Positions 1 to 7,332 are shown, counted from the stretch's first letter. The stretch is DNA of 7,465 nt from an uncultured Porphyromonadaceae bacterium (GCA_947166165.1 CAMVDK010000153.1:1-7465); one strand, 5' to 3'. The notes: generated from the sequence alone by a model not told the origin. Program-made: numbers and translations.

Positions 1-97
1 CGAAGAAGCGTCCGTCGGCACGCATGGCGATGGCTTTGGGCGAAGCCAGCAAAGCAGTAGGGGCGTGACCTGCCACGCCCGATTGCCGAAGCATTGA
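1..97. other. Window-edge stretch, coding status unresolved
   Basis: Two short frames are open to the window edge and cannot be assigned. On the minus strand a frame runs from an ATG at 94-92 out through position 1, with residues such as LLASPKAIAMRADGRFF near the edge and a GC-rich third codon position like the neighbouring genes. On the plus strand a frame enters at position 3 and stops with TGA at 66-68. Both pass through the REP-like hairpin at 61-80, which argues that at least one is chance. Neither starts with a signal peptide or membrane segment, so there is no visible start of pbpC, the gene that follows the A2M gene yfhM in E. coli. No function is proposed. Confidence 0.2.
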
Positions 98-146
98 TTA
101 CCAACCCATTCGGTCATCCGGCCATGACAGGTCATGGCCCTACTGC
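54..146. repeat. Inverted pair of REP-like elements (BIME-type)
   Basis: Two 27-base units lie head to head, 54-80 on the plus strand and 146-120 on the minus strand, separated by 39 bases. They match at 22 of 27 positions. Each has the tetranucleotide GTAG (57-60; minus 143-140) directly before a hairpin. The first hairpin pairs GGGCGTG (61-67) with CACGCCC (74-80). The second is a perfect 9-bp stem, GGCCATGAC with GTCATGGCC, around a 2-base loop. GTAG followed by a hairpin, in inverted pairs, is the known layout of REP elements moved by REP-associated tyrosine transposases (IS200/IS605-like HUH Y1 enzymes). No transposase is in the window. The pair lies about 80 bases past the A2M stop codon, so the hairpins could also cap or stabilise the 3' end of that transcript. 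That the unit is repeated elsewhere in the genome is inferred. Confidence 0.72.
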
Positions 147-225
147 CACGAAATTATGATTTCTTTTGTTCTTATAGTCTAAAATTCGGTGGGAGCGCAC
201 CTTCTTGTTGTCAAGTCGGTGTCAT

Positions 226-3200
226 TCAGTTGTTGCCCTGCTTGTTGGCCTTGATTTGGCGGCCGGCGCTGTGAGCCGTGATTTGCGGCGCGTACTGGCA
301 CTGCGCGGTGGCGATGCCGGCGCTGAAGCGCCCGCTGGCCATGACGTGCACGTCGTAGGTGATGACGTGGGTGCCTTTCTGCAAATCGCTGAAGAAGAGG
401 TTGGTCAGGGCATCCTTGGTTTCGATGTAATACCACGAGTGGTCGGCCGCGCGGCAGCCGCTCACCTGGTCCACCGGCTCGAAGCAGCCGGCGCGCTCGT
501 CCTTGACGGTCACGAAGTCGAGGTCGCGGTTGTTCTTGATCACCAGCCGCACCTGCACCTTGTCGCCCACGCCGAAGGCCTCGGTACGCTGCAACGAGCC
601 GTCGGCCTCGTAGCGGTAAAACTCCTTGGTGATGCTCAGCTCGTCGATGGCCACGTCGGGGATGGCGGTCATCGGTGCCGTGAACTGGCAGTAGACGGCA
701 CCCCAGGCCGGTCCGCTGCCGGTGCGCTCGATGGCGATGGCGGCGCCGGGAGCGGCCTCGATGGTCTTGCGGAAGTAGCCCAGGTATTCGTCCACGCGGT
801 CGAGCGCCAGCGGCTCACCGCCGATGGTGATGGTTGGCAGCGGATTGCGCTCCAGCCAGGGCGTGCCGGTGGTGAGCAGGCTCTCCACCGCATCGGCGGC
901 CAGGCTCGACGAGCCCCAGTCGTTGGTCTGCTTCATGAGCAGCATCCACTTGCGCACTTGGTCCACCTCGTCGGTGCGCGGGTCGCACTCGTGCAGGGCG
1001 CGCAGAATGTTGGCCGTGACGGCCACCTTGTCGAAGTAGCGCCACCCCACCTGCAGGTTGTCCCAATACATGCCCAGTTCAGGCTTGGTGAGCGCGAACT
1101 GCCGCACGCTCTCCACAATGTCGCGGGCGGTGCTCTGGTAGCCGTTGCGGTTCAGTGTCATGGCGAAGAACGACTTCTCACCCAGCGAGAGACCCTTGCG
1201 CCACTCCTTCGACATCTGCTTGAGGGTGCCAGCGAAGAGTTTGCGATTGTCGCCCTTGAGTTCGATGTGCTTGAATAGTGTGCGCACGTAGGCGTAGTCG
1301 GTGAACGCACTGTAGTCCTTTTTGTCTTTCTGCTCGCGATAGATGCGCAGGTATTCCTTGTCAAAATAGGCCACAGCCCGCTCCACCATCTTGTCGAGAG
1401 CGGCGTTCTGAGGCAGGTAGCCCATGTGCCGTATTTCACCGATGAGTTCGAGCACCTCCTGCGTGGTCCACAGGCTTGACTTGCAGCCAGGATATTGGAA
1501 CCACGGCCAGCCACCGTCGCCGAGTTGCATCTTGCCCAGGGCTTCGACGATTTTGCTGCGCTCGGCAGCCATCAGCGTGGGGTTGAACAGTTCGTCGAGG
1601 CGCGACATGCGCAGCGTCTGCCGGTCGGCTTCGCGCACCCACGGCGAGGCGAGCAGGGTGCCAATTTTCAGGTCTTGGTTCTTGGCGAGCATCGAGGTGA
1701 GGGTGCTGTCGGCGGCGTTGGCCTTCCAGTAGGCGACGGCTTGGCCAATCTGCGGCTGGCGGTTGGCGATGCCTTGCGCCACATCGATGGCGAACAGGCT
1801 GTGCGCCAGCTGGGTGGCGATGGCATAGTTGTCGCTGAAGATGGTGGGCAGCGCCGTGGCGCAATACCACACCGGGTTGTCGCAATACTCAAGCGTGACG
1901 CGGGCGCCTTGGGCTGCCGGGGGCAGGGCGGTGGTGAAGTGCGGTTGCCCGGCCTCCACATAGAACGGCTGCGTCTCGATGACAGGCGAGGCGGCCTCGA
2001 GCACCGGAATCATCACCTGCTCGCCGTCGCCGCTGGCGTCGTTGGCAGCCTTGACGCGCAGCCCCACAAAGGGGATGTCGGCCGGCACGGTCCAGTCGAT
2101 GGCCACCACCTCGGTGCCAAGCGGGTTGATGTCGACGGCGGTGGTGCGGGTGGTGTAGACGCTGCCCGTGCGTGGGTCGAAAAGCTCGATGATGGCTGTG
2201 GCACGGGTGGCAGCGTCGGTGGCGTTCTGCACGCGGGCCATGAGGGTGGCCTGGTCGCCGTGGCGCAGGAAGCGCGGCGCGTTGGCGCGCACCATCACAG
2301 GTTTTTGGGTAATCACCTCGCGCGTGATGTGGTCGGTGTAGAGGTCCTTGTCCAGCCCGAGGGCTTGCAGCAGCCAGGTGGTGTTGAACTGCGGCGCGTC
2401 GAACTCCAGCTGCACGTTGCCCTGGCTGTCGCTGGTGAGCATGGGGCACCACAGGGCGGTCTTGATGTCGCTCTCGCGCAAAGGCACGTTGTCGAGCAGG
2501 GGCGATGCGCCCGTGGCCTCGGAGTCGGAATCGAAGCCGAAGTCGTCCCCGAAGTCGGCGGCTGCCTCATCCATTGTGGCCATTGAGGCTGCCTCCATTT
2601 GGATGCTTGCGTTTTTCCTCATCATAGGAGCGGCCATTGGTGCTGCCATATCATACATCACCTCCATTCGTCCGAATCCGAACAAAGTCTGCCCGTAGAG
2701 GTAGAGCTGAGGCGCGGCAATTTCGTTTTCTTCGCTGTGGTCGCGTTGCCAGTCGAGCGAGAGGTAGTGGGTGCCGGAGAGTTGCTGTGAGCGAAGGGTG
2801 TAGAGCGACTTCCACTCCCGCGGCACGTTCAGGTGCCAGGTGTTGTCGGCCAGCGTGTTGATGGCTTTGTCGGTCAAGGCAAGCAGGAGCGCGCCAGGGC
2901 GTGGACGGCCGTCCTTGTCGACGAGTTGCAGCGTCCAGTGCTCATGGTCGCCGGGCACGAGCCGGTCGCGGAAGGTGGTCACCTTGACGTGCATCTGCTC
3001 GGCGAGCGCTGGGGCGGCGATGTGCACCGTTTCGTGCTTCACGGCCTTGCCGTGCACGCTCATCAGGTTCACTACCACAAACTCGTCGCGGCCGCTCGGT
3101 ATGGGGATGGGCAGGTCGTGGAAGCCGGGGGCATAGTGCAGCCAGCCCTCGCCGTAGACCTTGTCGCGCGACTGCGCCGTGAAGTAGATGTGAGCCTCGG

Positions 3201-5757
3201 GTGCGCTGGTGCCGATGGTGATGTGGGCCACGTTGCGCTCGTCTACGCTCTTGCCGTCGTCGGGCACCCACAGCGTGGTGCCGGCGATGGGCGCCTGGCT
3301 GTCGGTGGGCCGGTAGAGGGTGATGGTGCCCTCGGCATGGCTGCCCGCGTCGTCGAAGCCTTCTACATCGTCGTCGTAAAGCTCTATTTTCATCTTGTAC
3401 CGGCCCGAGGGCAGGGTGGTCAGGTTGACCACCGGGTCGGCGGTGTGGAAGGTGGTGTAGGCCTTGATGCCATCGTTCTCGTCGTAGAGCATGAATTTGC
3501 ACATCACGCTGGCGATGCTGTCGACCGTGGTGTTGAACTTGACAGGCAGTTTCACCGTTTTGTCGCCGCGGCAGGTGATGTCGTGTTGCGTCAGCTCGAT
3601 GCCGCTGCGTGTGCCCACGATGAAGTTGTGCTGCTGCTCCTGCGTCTCGCCGGCGGCATCGGTCACGCTGGCATGGAGCGTGTAGCTGTAGCATGCCCAG
3701 CGGCAGAACTCGTTGAGGTTCTCCTCAAAGTCGGCGGCGGGCAGCTCGATGGTGAACCGTCCCTGCGCGTCGGTGGTGACCACGGTGTCGCGCAGCAGTT
3801 CGCCATTGTCGCGCGAGCTCCAGCGCCACCACCAGCTCCACTCGTTGCGCCGCAGTTGCAGCTTCACCTCGGTGCCGGCCAGCGGCATGCCGCTGTAGGT
3901 CTCGGCCGTGCCAGTCATCTTCACCGGCGCACCCTTCACGAAGCTCGACTTGGCATCGGTGAAGGTGACGGCAAACGTCGGGGTCTTGTATTCGCTCACG
4001 TTCACGGCATGCCAGGCCACGATGGCCGGGCCGTGCTTGACCTCGATGCGGAATCGGCCGTTCATGCGGTCGGCGGGGATGACGAAGGCTCCCTGTGCAC
4101 GACCATACTCGTCGGTGGTGGCCGTCACGGTGTCGATGGGCTGGTCGTTGCTGTCCTTGAAGACGGCGCTCACCTGCTGGCCGGGCATCACCTCGCGCAC
4201 ACCGGTGCCGCTCTTGTAGAGGACCAGCGCCCACTGGATGGTCTCACCCGGGCGGTAGATGGCCAGGTCGGTAAACACTTCGGCGCTGGCGCTGGCCGGC
4301 TCGCTGTAGCCGCCCAGGCCGTAGCAGCTGTGGATGGGGCCGTAGTGGTCGTCGCCGCGCGAGGCCACGATGTCGTAGCGGTCGTCGTCGGGGATGACCG
4401 CTGTGCCTTCGGCCCCGGTGGTGGCATCGAAGCCTTCGGCCGTGAGCCTGACGCCCTGCTGCGGGGCGCCGGTGGCGGCGTCGACGGCAATGGCTGTTCC
4501 GCCGTTCACGGTGCTCACGCTCATGGTGAGCAGGTCGGTGACGGCAAGCTGGCGGTAGCGGCTCACTTCGCTGAGGGCGACGGTGTTGCCTTCGGCCTGA
4601 TAGGAGGGCAGAATCACGTATACGCCGTAGGGCAGCGCGTTCAGCGTCACGCGGGTGGTGTTGTTGTGGAAGGGGATGTCGCCGTCGATGTGCACCTGCC
4701 GGCTGTGCACTGGCTGCAATTTGTTTACTTTCCAATCGCTCCCGTAGCGCGAGCGGTTGCTGGCAAGCAGGTGGTCGGGCACGCGATACACGTTCAGCGT
4801 CACGTCGTTCACATTCTTGCTGCGCACATCAACGGTGATTTGCTCGTGCGAGGTGGCATATTCGGGGTAGGAGAGTTCCACTTCGCGCGCTTCGAAATCG
4901 GCGATTAGGTTGGCGATGCTCGCGGCATAGGGCGAGCGGGGAAACCGCGTCAGGTAGTCCTTCATGAGCGGATAGGCGTCGGTGTCCCATCGCATTTTGA
5001 GCAGCATGAGCGCCGAGTGCTCGTTGTAGCTGTACTCGTGATAGAGGTCGGCGAAGTCGCGGGCGGTGTGAAGGGTCTGTGCATAGAGGTGGGCCGGTGG
5101 ATTGTCGCGCGTGGCGGCGTCCCAGTCGGCCACGATGCGGCTGTAGAGGTCGGAGTCCACGCCGCCCTCGGTGGCCTGCTGACCCTTGAGCGATAGGAAT
5201 TCGAACAGCGTGGGCACGAGCGTGTAGCCCAGCTCGCTGGCGGTGAGCAGGCCGTCGAGGCTGGCGGTGGTGATGCGCTTCAGAGCCTCGGGCTGGCTCA
5301 GCGCCTGGGTGATGAGCTGGCCAATGCGGCGGTTGAACTGGTCGTTGTCCCACTCGCTGTAGTCGGCAGGCAGTGGATCGCCTTCGGGGTTCAGGCGGTC
5401 GCGGCGGCCGTAGTTATCGCGGTAGGCTTCGAGCACCTCTACTTCGAGATAGGCGAGCAGCGCCTTGTATTCGTGGTGCTTCTCGCGGGCCATGGTGGTC
5501 TCGATGCGGTCGATGATGCTGGCCAAGTTGTCGGGCGAGATGGTGCTTTGCGCCACGCTGTAGCGCACCAGTGCATCGACCACCAGCCGTCCGTCGCCGC
5601 TTTTCAGGGCGCGGTCGAGGTCGCTGAGTGCGTTTTTCGACACATCTTGAGGATAGTTGAAATCGACGGCAGCCTTTTTCGTGCCGCCGCGCGTGTGGAA
5701 TGGGAATAGTGACATAATGATGACAATAAACAGGTATTTAATAATAAGGTGTTTCAT
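226..5757 (-). CDS. Alpha-2-macroglobulin family protein, secreted, lacking the thioester
   Basis: This 1843-residue protein of the bacterial alpha-2-macroglobulin family is probably periplasmic or surface-exposed and involved in envelope defence or quality control. It starts with a Sec signal peptide (MKHLIIK, then a hydrophobic core to about residue 20) and has no lipobox cysteine. Residues about 30-290 look mostly helical. Beta-sandwich macroglobulin-like domains follow from about 293 to 1030; the MG2-type domain is near 491-595 (FTDLAIYRPGETIQWALVLY). A Met-rich, acidic linker occupies 1031-1090. The A2M signature follows (RESDIKTALWCPML, 1095-1108), then a helical thioester-type domain at about 1296-1640 with GDGGWPWF at 1413-1420, and a receptor-binding-like C-terminal domain at 1680-1840 (DFVTVKDERAGCFEPVDQ). 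None of the cysteines is in a CxEQ motif, so the thioester is absent. The first ATG is chosen because it gives the basic start of the signal peptide; no Shine-Dalgarno is seen. The gene follows the sigma operon after a hairpin and may have its own promoter. Family assignment is firm; the biological substrate is unknown. Confidence 0.95.
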   Translation of the reverse strand: MKHLIIKYLFIVIIMSLFPFHTRGGTKKAAVDFNYPQDVSKNALSDLDRALKSGDGRLVVDALVRYSVAQSTISPDNLASIIDRIETTMAREKHHEYKALLAYLEVEVLEAYRDNYGRRDRLNPEGDPLPADYSEWDNDQFNRRIGQLITQALSQPEALKRITTASLDGLLTASELGYTLVPTLFEFLSLKGQQATEGGVDSDLYSRIVADWDAATRDNPPAHLYAQTLHTARDFADLYHEYSYNEHSALMLLKMRWDTDAYPLMKDYLTRFPRSPYAASIANLIADFEAREVELSYPEYATSHEQITVDVRSKNVNDVTLNVYRVPDHLLASNRSRYGSDWKVNKLQPVHSRQVHIDGDIPFHNNTTRVTLNALPYGVYVILPSYQAEGNTVALSEVSRYRQLAVTDLLTMSVSTVNGGTAIAVDAATGAPQQGVRLTAEGFDATTGAEGTAVIPDDDRYDIVASRGDDHYGPIHSCYGLGGYSEPASASAEVFTDLAIYRPGETIQWALVLYKSGTGVREVMPGQQVSAVFKDSNDQPIDTVTATTDEYGRAQGAFVIPADRMNGRFRIEVKHGPAIVAWHAVNVSEYKTPTFAVTFTDAKSSFVKGAPVKMTGTAETYSGMPLAGTEVKLQLRRNEWSWWWRWSSRDNGELLRDTVVTTDAQGRFTIELPAADFEENLNEFCRWACYSYTLHASVTDAAGETQEQQHNFIVGTRSGIELTQHDITCRGDKTVKLPVKFNTTVDSIASVMCKFMLYDENDGIKAYTTFHTADPVVNLTTLPSGRYKMKIELYDDDVEGFDDAGSHAEGTITLYRPTDSQAPIAGTTLWVPDDGKSVDERNVAHITIGTSAPEAHIYFTAQSRDKVYGEGWLHYAPGFHDLPIPIPSGRDEFVVVNLMSVHGKAVKHETVHIAAPALAEQMHVKVTTFRDRLVPGDHEHWTLQLVDKDGRPRPGALLLALTDKAINTLADNTWHLNVPREWKSLYTLRSQQLSGTHYLSLDWQRDHSEENEIAAPQLYLYGQTLFGFGRMEVMYDMAAPMAAPMMRKNASIQMEAASMATMDEAAADFGDDFGFDSDSEATGASPLLDNVPLRESDIKTALWCPMLTSDSQGNVQLEFDAPQFNTTWLLQALGLDKDLYTDHITREVITQKPVMVRANAPRFLRHGDQATLMARVQNATDAATRATAIIELFDPRTGSVYTTRTTAVDINPLGTEVVAIDWTVPADIPFVGLRVKAANDASGDGEQVMIPVLEAASPVIETQPFYVEAGQPHFTTALPPAAQGARVTLEYCDNPVWYCATALPTIFSDNYAIATQLAHSLFAIDVAQGIANRQPQIGQAVAYWKANAADSTLTSMLAKNQDLKIGTLLASPWVREADRQTLRMSRLDELFNPTLMAAERSKIVEALGKMQLGDGGWPWFQYPGCKSSLWTTQEVLELIGEIRHMGYLPQNAALDKMVERAVAYFDKEYLRIYREQKDKKDYSAFTDYAYVRTLFKHIELKGDNRKLFAGTLKQMSKEWRKGLSLGEKSFFAMTLNRNGYQSTARDIVESVRQFALTKPELGMYWDNLQVGWRYFDKVAVTANILRALHECDPRTDEVDQVRKWMLLMKQTNDWGSSSLAADAVESLLTTGTPWLERNPLPTITIGGEPLALDRVDEYLGYFRKTIEAAPGAAIAIERTGSGPAWGAVYCQFTAPMTAIPDVAIDELSITKEFYRYEADGSLQRTEAFGVGDKVQVRLVIKNNRDLDFVTVKDERAGCFEPVDQVSGCRAADHSWYYIETKDALTNLFFSDLQKGTHVITYDVHVMASGRFSAGIATAQCQYAPQITAHSAGRQIKANKQGNN

Positions 5758-5813
5758 GACGATGGGTTGTTGCGGGGTTCAACGGATGGGGTTGTTTGCG
5801 GTTGTAATAGCCA

Positions 5814-5868
5814 AAACTAGCCTATCTAGTTGGGGCTGAACGGCCAGCGGAGCTAGATAGGCTAGTTT
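5814..5868 (-). terminator. Perfect 16-bp inverted repeat, possible terminator
   Basis: Positions 5814-5829 and 5853-5868 are exact reverse complements (AAACTAGCCTATCTAG), with a 23-base loop that itself has a small GCTG/CAGC stem. The hairpin lies just after the Spy-like gene stop and before the A2M start. Read on the minus strand it ends in GTTTTGG, a short T-run mostly within the stem, so it is a weak classical terminator. It could separate the sigma operon from the A2M gene, allow partial read-through, or be an RNA-processing or stability element. The structure is certain, the function is not. In the remaining gap (5758-5813) I saw no clear TTTG / TAnnTTTG promoter. Confidence 0.55.
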
Positions 5869-5886
5869 CTTGAAACGAATATTGTT

Positions 5887-6318
5887 TTATTTCTTTTGAC
5901 GTCCTCGCAGCATGGTGCGGGTGAATTTGGCTTCGGCTTGCTTGAGCAGGAACAGTTGGCGCTTGGTGAGCATTTTGGAGAATTTCTCAAAATACTTGGC
6001 CTCGATTTCGCCCTCGCGCACCTTGGCTTTGGAGAGTGCCTCGGCGGCTTGGGCATAGTCGGCGTCGGTGGGCGCCTTCTTCTTCTCTACGTTGGCCGCC
6101 AGCGTGCGGGCGTCGCGGTTGGTCTGGTAGATTTCGCGCTCCATCTCCTCGTAGACGGGCATGAACTGCTCTTGCTGCGTGGGCGAGAGTCCCACTTCTT
6201 CTATAATCATTCTGTGCTTGGCCTCGAGCATCTCGCTGCCCCATTTCGAGCGGTTGCCTTGTGCGGTGGCCGCCAGGGTGAGCGTGGCAAGCATCAGCAG
6301 GATGAATAGTCGTCTCAT
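5887..6318 (-). CDS. Spy/CpxP-like periplasmic protein
   Basis: This 143-residue protein has a clear Sec signal peptide (MRRLFILLMLATLTLAATAQ, cleavage probably near residue 20). The mature part is charged, almost certainly all-helical, and ends in a basic tail (RGRQKK). Two short motifs resemble the LTxxQ repeats of the Spy/CpxP family: LSPTQQ at 44-49 and LTKRQ at 117-121, on either side of a Lys/Glu/Ala-rich helical middle. Spy and CpxP are ATP-independent periplasmic chaperones or stress-sensor regulators. The likely role here is protecting or monitoring envelope proteins. It starts only 17 bases after the preceding stop codon, so it is probably co-transcribed with the sigma factor and its partner, which suits a stress-induced target of that sigma factor. 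The sequence is divergent from Spy, so the family call rests on the motifs, size, export signal and context. Confidence 0.75.
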   Translation of the reverse strand: MRRLFILLMLATLTLAATAQGNRSKWGSEMLEAKHRMIIEEVGLSPTQQEQFMPVYEEMEREIYQTNRDARTLAANVEKKKAPTDADYAQAAEALSKAKVREGEIEAKYFEKFSKMLTKRQLFLLKQAEAKFTRTMLRGRQKK

Positions 6319-6335
6319 AGTAGGTCTGTTTTAGG

Positions 6336-6722
6336 TCATGGCTGTGCCTCGTCCATCATGATGCTGTCTTCGTAGGTCATGATGTCGTAGTCGCTGGCAC
6401 CGCCACTCATGATAAACTCGTCGGCGTTGTTGTCGATGTTGATGCTCGAAGCCACCTCGCTCACGCGCTGCTCGGCGCTGACGCTCTGGTTGAACACGTT
6501 GAACACCTTCATCATGCACCACACGCCGGCAAACATTGCCGCCATGTAAATATATGGCCTGATGGTGACCCACAGCGTGGGCTTCTGGTCCACCTCGGTG
6601 ATTTCCACTTCGGGCAGCATGGATGCCATGCGCTCGTTGAAGTCGTCGAAGTAGCCTTCCGGGACGCGGAATCCCGCGTCGCGGCCCAGCCGGTTCAGTA
6701 TTTCGCTTTCTTCGTTTTTCAT
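6336..6722 (-). CDS. Single-pass membrane protein, probable anti-sigma factor
   Basis: This 128-residue protein has one hydrophobic segment at about 55-73 (PYIYMAAMFAGVWCMM). Its roughly 50-residue N-terminal part would be cytoplasmic, with an acidic, Met-containing tail of about 50 residues outside. The N-terminal part has FRVPEGYFDDFNERMASMLP (18-37), a pattern I associate with small membrane proteins encoded next to ECF sigma genes in Bacteroidetes. It begins 34 bases after the sigma stop codon, with a purine-rich AAAGAAG before the ATG as a possible weak ribosome binding site. Gene order, size and topology suggest it holds the sigma factor at the membrane. It lacks the HxxxC zinc-binding motif of ZAS-type anti-sigma factors; its only cysteine (69) is in the membrane segment. 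The anti-sigma role is inferred from context. Confidence 0.7.
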   Translation of the reverse strand: MKNEESEILNRLGRDAGFRVPEGYFDDFNERMASMLPEVEITEVDQKPTLWVTIRPYIYMAAMFAGVWCMMKVFNVFNQSVSAEQRVSEVASSINIDNNADEFIMSGGASDYDIMTYEDSIMMDEAQP

Positions 6723-6756
6723 AACACTTCTTTTGACCGCAATGGAATGCGAAAGT

Positions 6757-7320
6757 TTAATCGTGTTCGGCGAAAAATGCCTCGATTTTTTTCAGGGCAT
6801 GGTGATAGCTGGCTTTCAGCGCGCCGGTCGACGTGCCGAGTATCTCCGACATCTGCTCGTATTTCATCTCGTCGTAGTAGCGCAGGTTGAACACCAGGCG
6901 CTGCTTTTCGGGCAGGGTGGCTATGGCCTGCTGGAGCAGGCGCTGCGCCTCGTCGCCGTCGAACCACTGGTCGCTCTCGAGTGTGGCGGCCAGGAAGCTG
7001 TCGTCGTCGTCGAGCGAGATGTTGTTCTGCGCCTTCTTCTTGTTGATGAAGGTGATCGACTCGTTGATGGCGATTTTGTAGAGCCAGGTGGAGAGCTTGG
7101 CGTCGCCGCGGAAGCTGTCGATGCTCGTCCAGGCTTTGAGAAAGGTGTTCTGCAGCACGTCGTTGGCATCGTCGTGGTCGAACACCATGCGGCGTATCTG
7201 CCAGTAGAGCGTGCTGGAGTAGTGCGCAATCACCTGCCCGAAGGCGGCGCGCGCCGTCGAGGGGTGGTGCAGTTGTTCGACAACTGCCGCTTCGTCGTAT
7301 GTTGTGCGTTGTGTAGCCAT
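6757..7320 (-). CDS. ECF-type sigma-70 family RNA polymerase sigma factor
   Basis: This 187-residue protein directs RNA polymerase to a specific promoter set. Region sigma-2 spans about 24-95 and includes DANDVLQNTFLKAW (51-64, core binding) and STWLYKIAINESITFINKKK (77-96, -10 recognition and melting). An acidic linker (LDDDDSF, 103-109) leads to sigma-4 at about 125-180 (LPEKQRLVFNLRYYDEM, then the helix-turn-helix YEQMSEILGTSTGALKASYH). Only sigma-2 and sigma-4 are present, as expected for the ECF group. I chose the ATG at 7320. The frame is open to an ATG at 7386, but that codon lies inside the stem of a terminator-type hairpin and would put a non-family extension upstream; a promoter-like element also ends 12 bases before 7320. 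The gene leads a probable three-gene operon with the membrane regulator and Spy-like protein, which fits autoregulation. Confidence 0.94.
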   Translation of the reverse strand: MATQRTTYDEAAVVEQLHHPSTARAAFGQVIAHYSSTLYWQIRRMVFDHDDANDVLQNTFLKAWTSIDSFRGDAKLSTWLYKIAINESITFINKKKAQNNISLDDDDSFLAATLESDQWFDGDEAQRLLQQAIATLPEKQRLVFNLRYYDEMKYEQMSEILGTSTGALKASYHHALKKIEAFFAEHD

Positions 7321-7332
7321 TGTTTGCGAGCG

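Noticed and set aside
54..146. CRISPR array or insertion-sequence terminal repeats
   Set aside because: There are only two units, in opposite orientation, only 39 bases apart and with no transposase between. The GTAG-hairpin layout fits a REP pair better.
181..201. Possible intrinsic terminator directly after the A2M gene
   Set aside because: On the minus strand GGTG and CACC form only a 4-bp stem, followed by GAATTTTAG. It is too weak to call; the REP-like hairpins further down are stronger 3'-end candidates.
205..1278. 357-codon plus-strand open frame
   Set aside because: It is antisense to the A2M C-terminal half, has the same His/Val/Gly/Leu-rich composition and no recognisable motifs.
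1495..2586. 363-codon plus-strand open frame
   Set aside because: It is antisense to the A2M signature and helical domain; composition is that of a codon-bias shadow.
2833..4908. 691-codon open frame on the plus strand
   Set aside because: It lies wholly antisense to the A2M gene. Its product is a low-diversity mix rich in His, Val, Gly, Ala and Leu with no recognisable domain, as expected from GC-rich third positions of the opposite gene.
5758..5813. Separate promoter for the A2M gene
   Set aside because: I looked for TTTG and TAnnTTTG on the minus strand and found no convincing pair; an ECF-dependent or degenerate promoter cannot be excluded.
7010..7021. Asp-codon run (GTCGTCGTCG on the plus strand) as a tandem repeat locus near 7000
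   Set aside because: It encodes the acidic linker LDDDD between sigma-2 and sigma-4, a common feature of ECF factors; it is too short to be a variable repeat.
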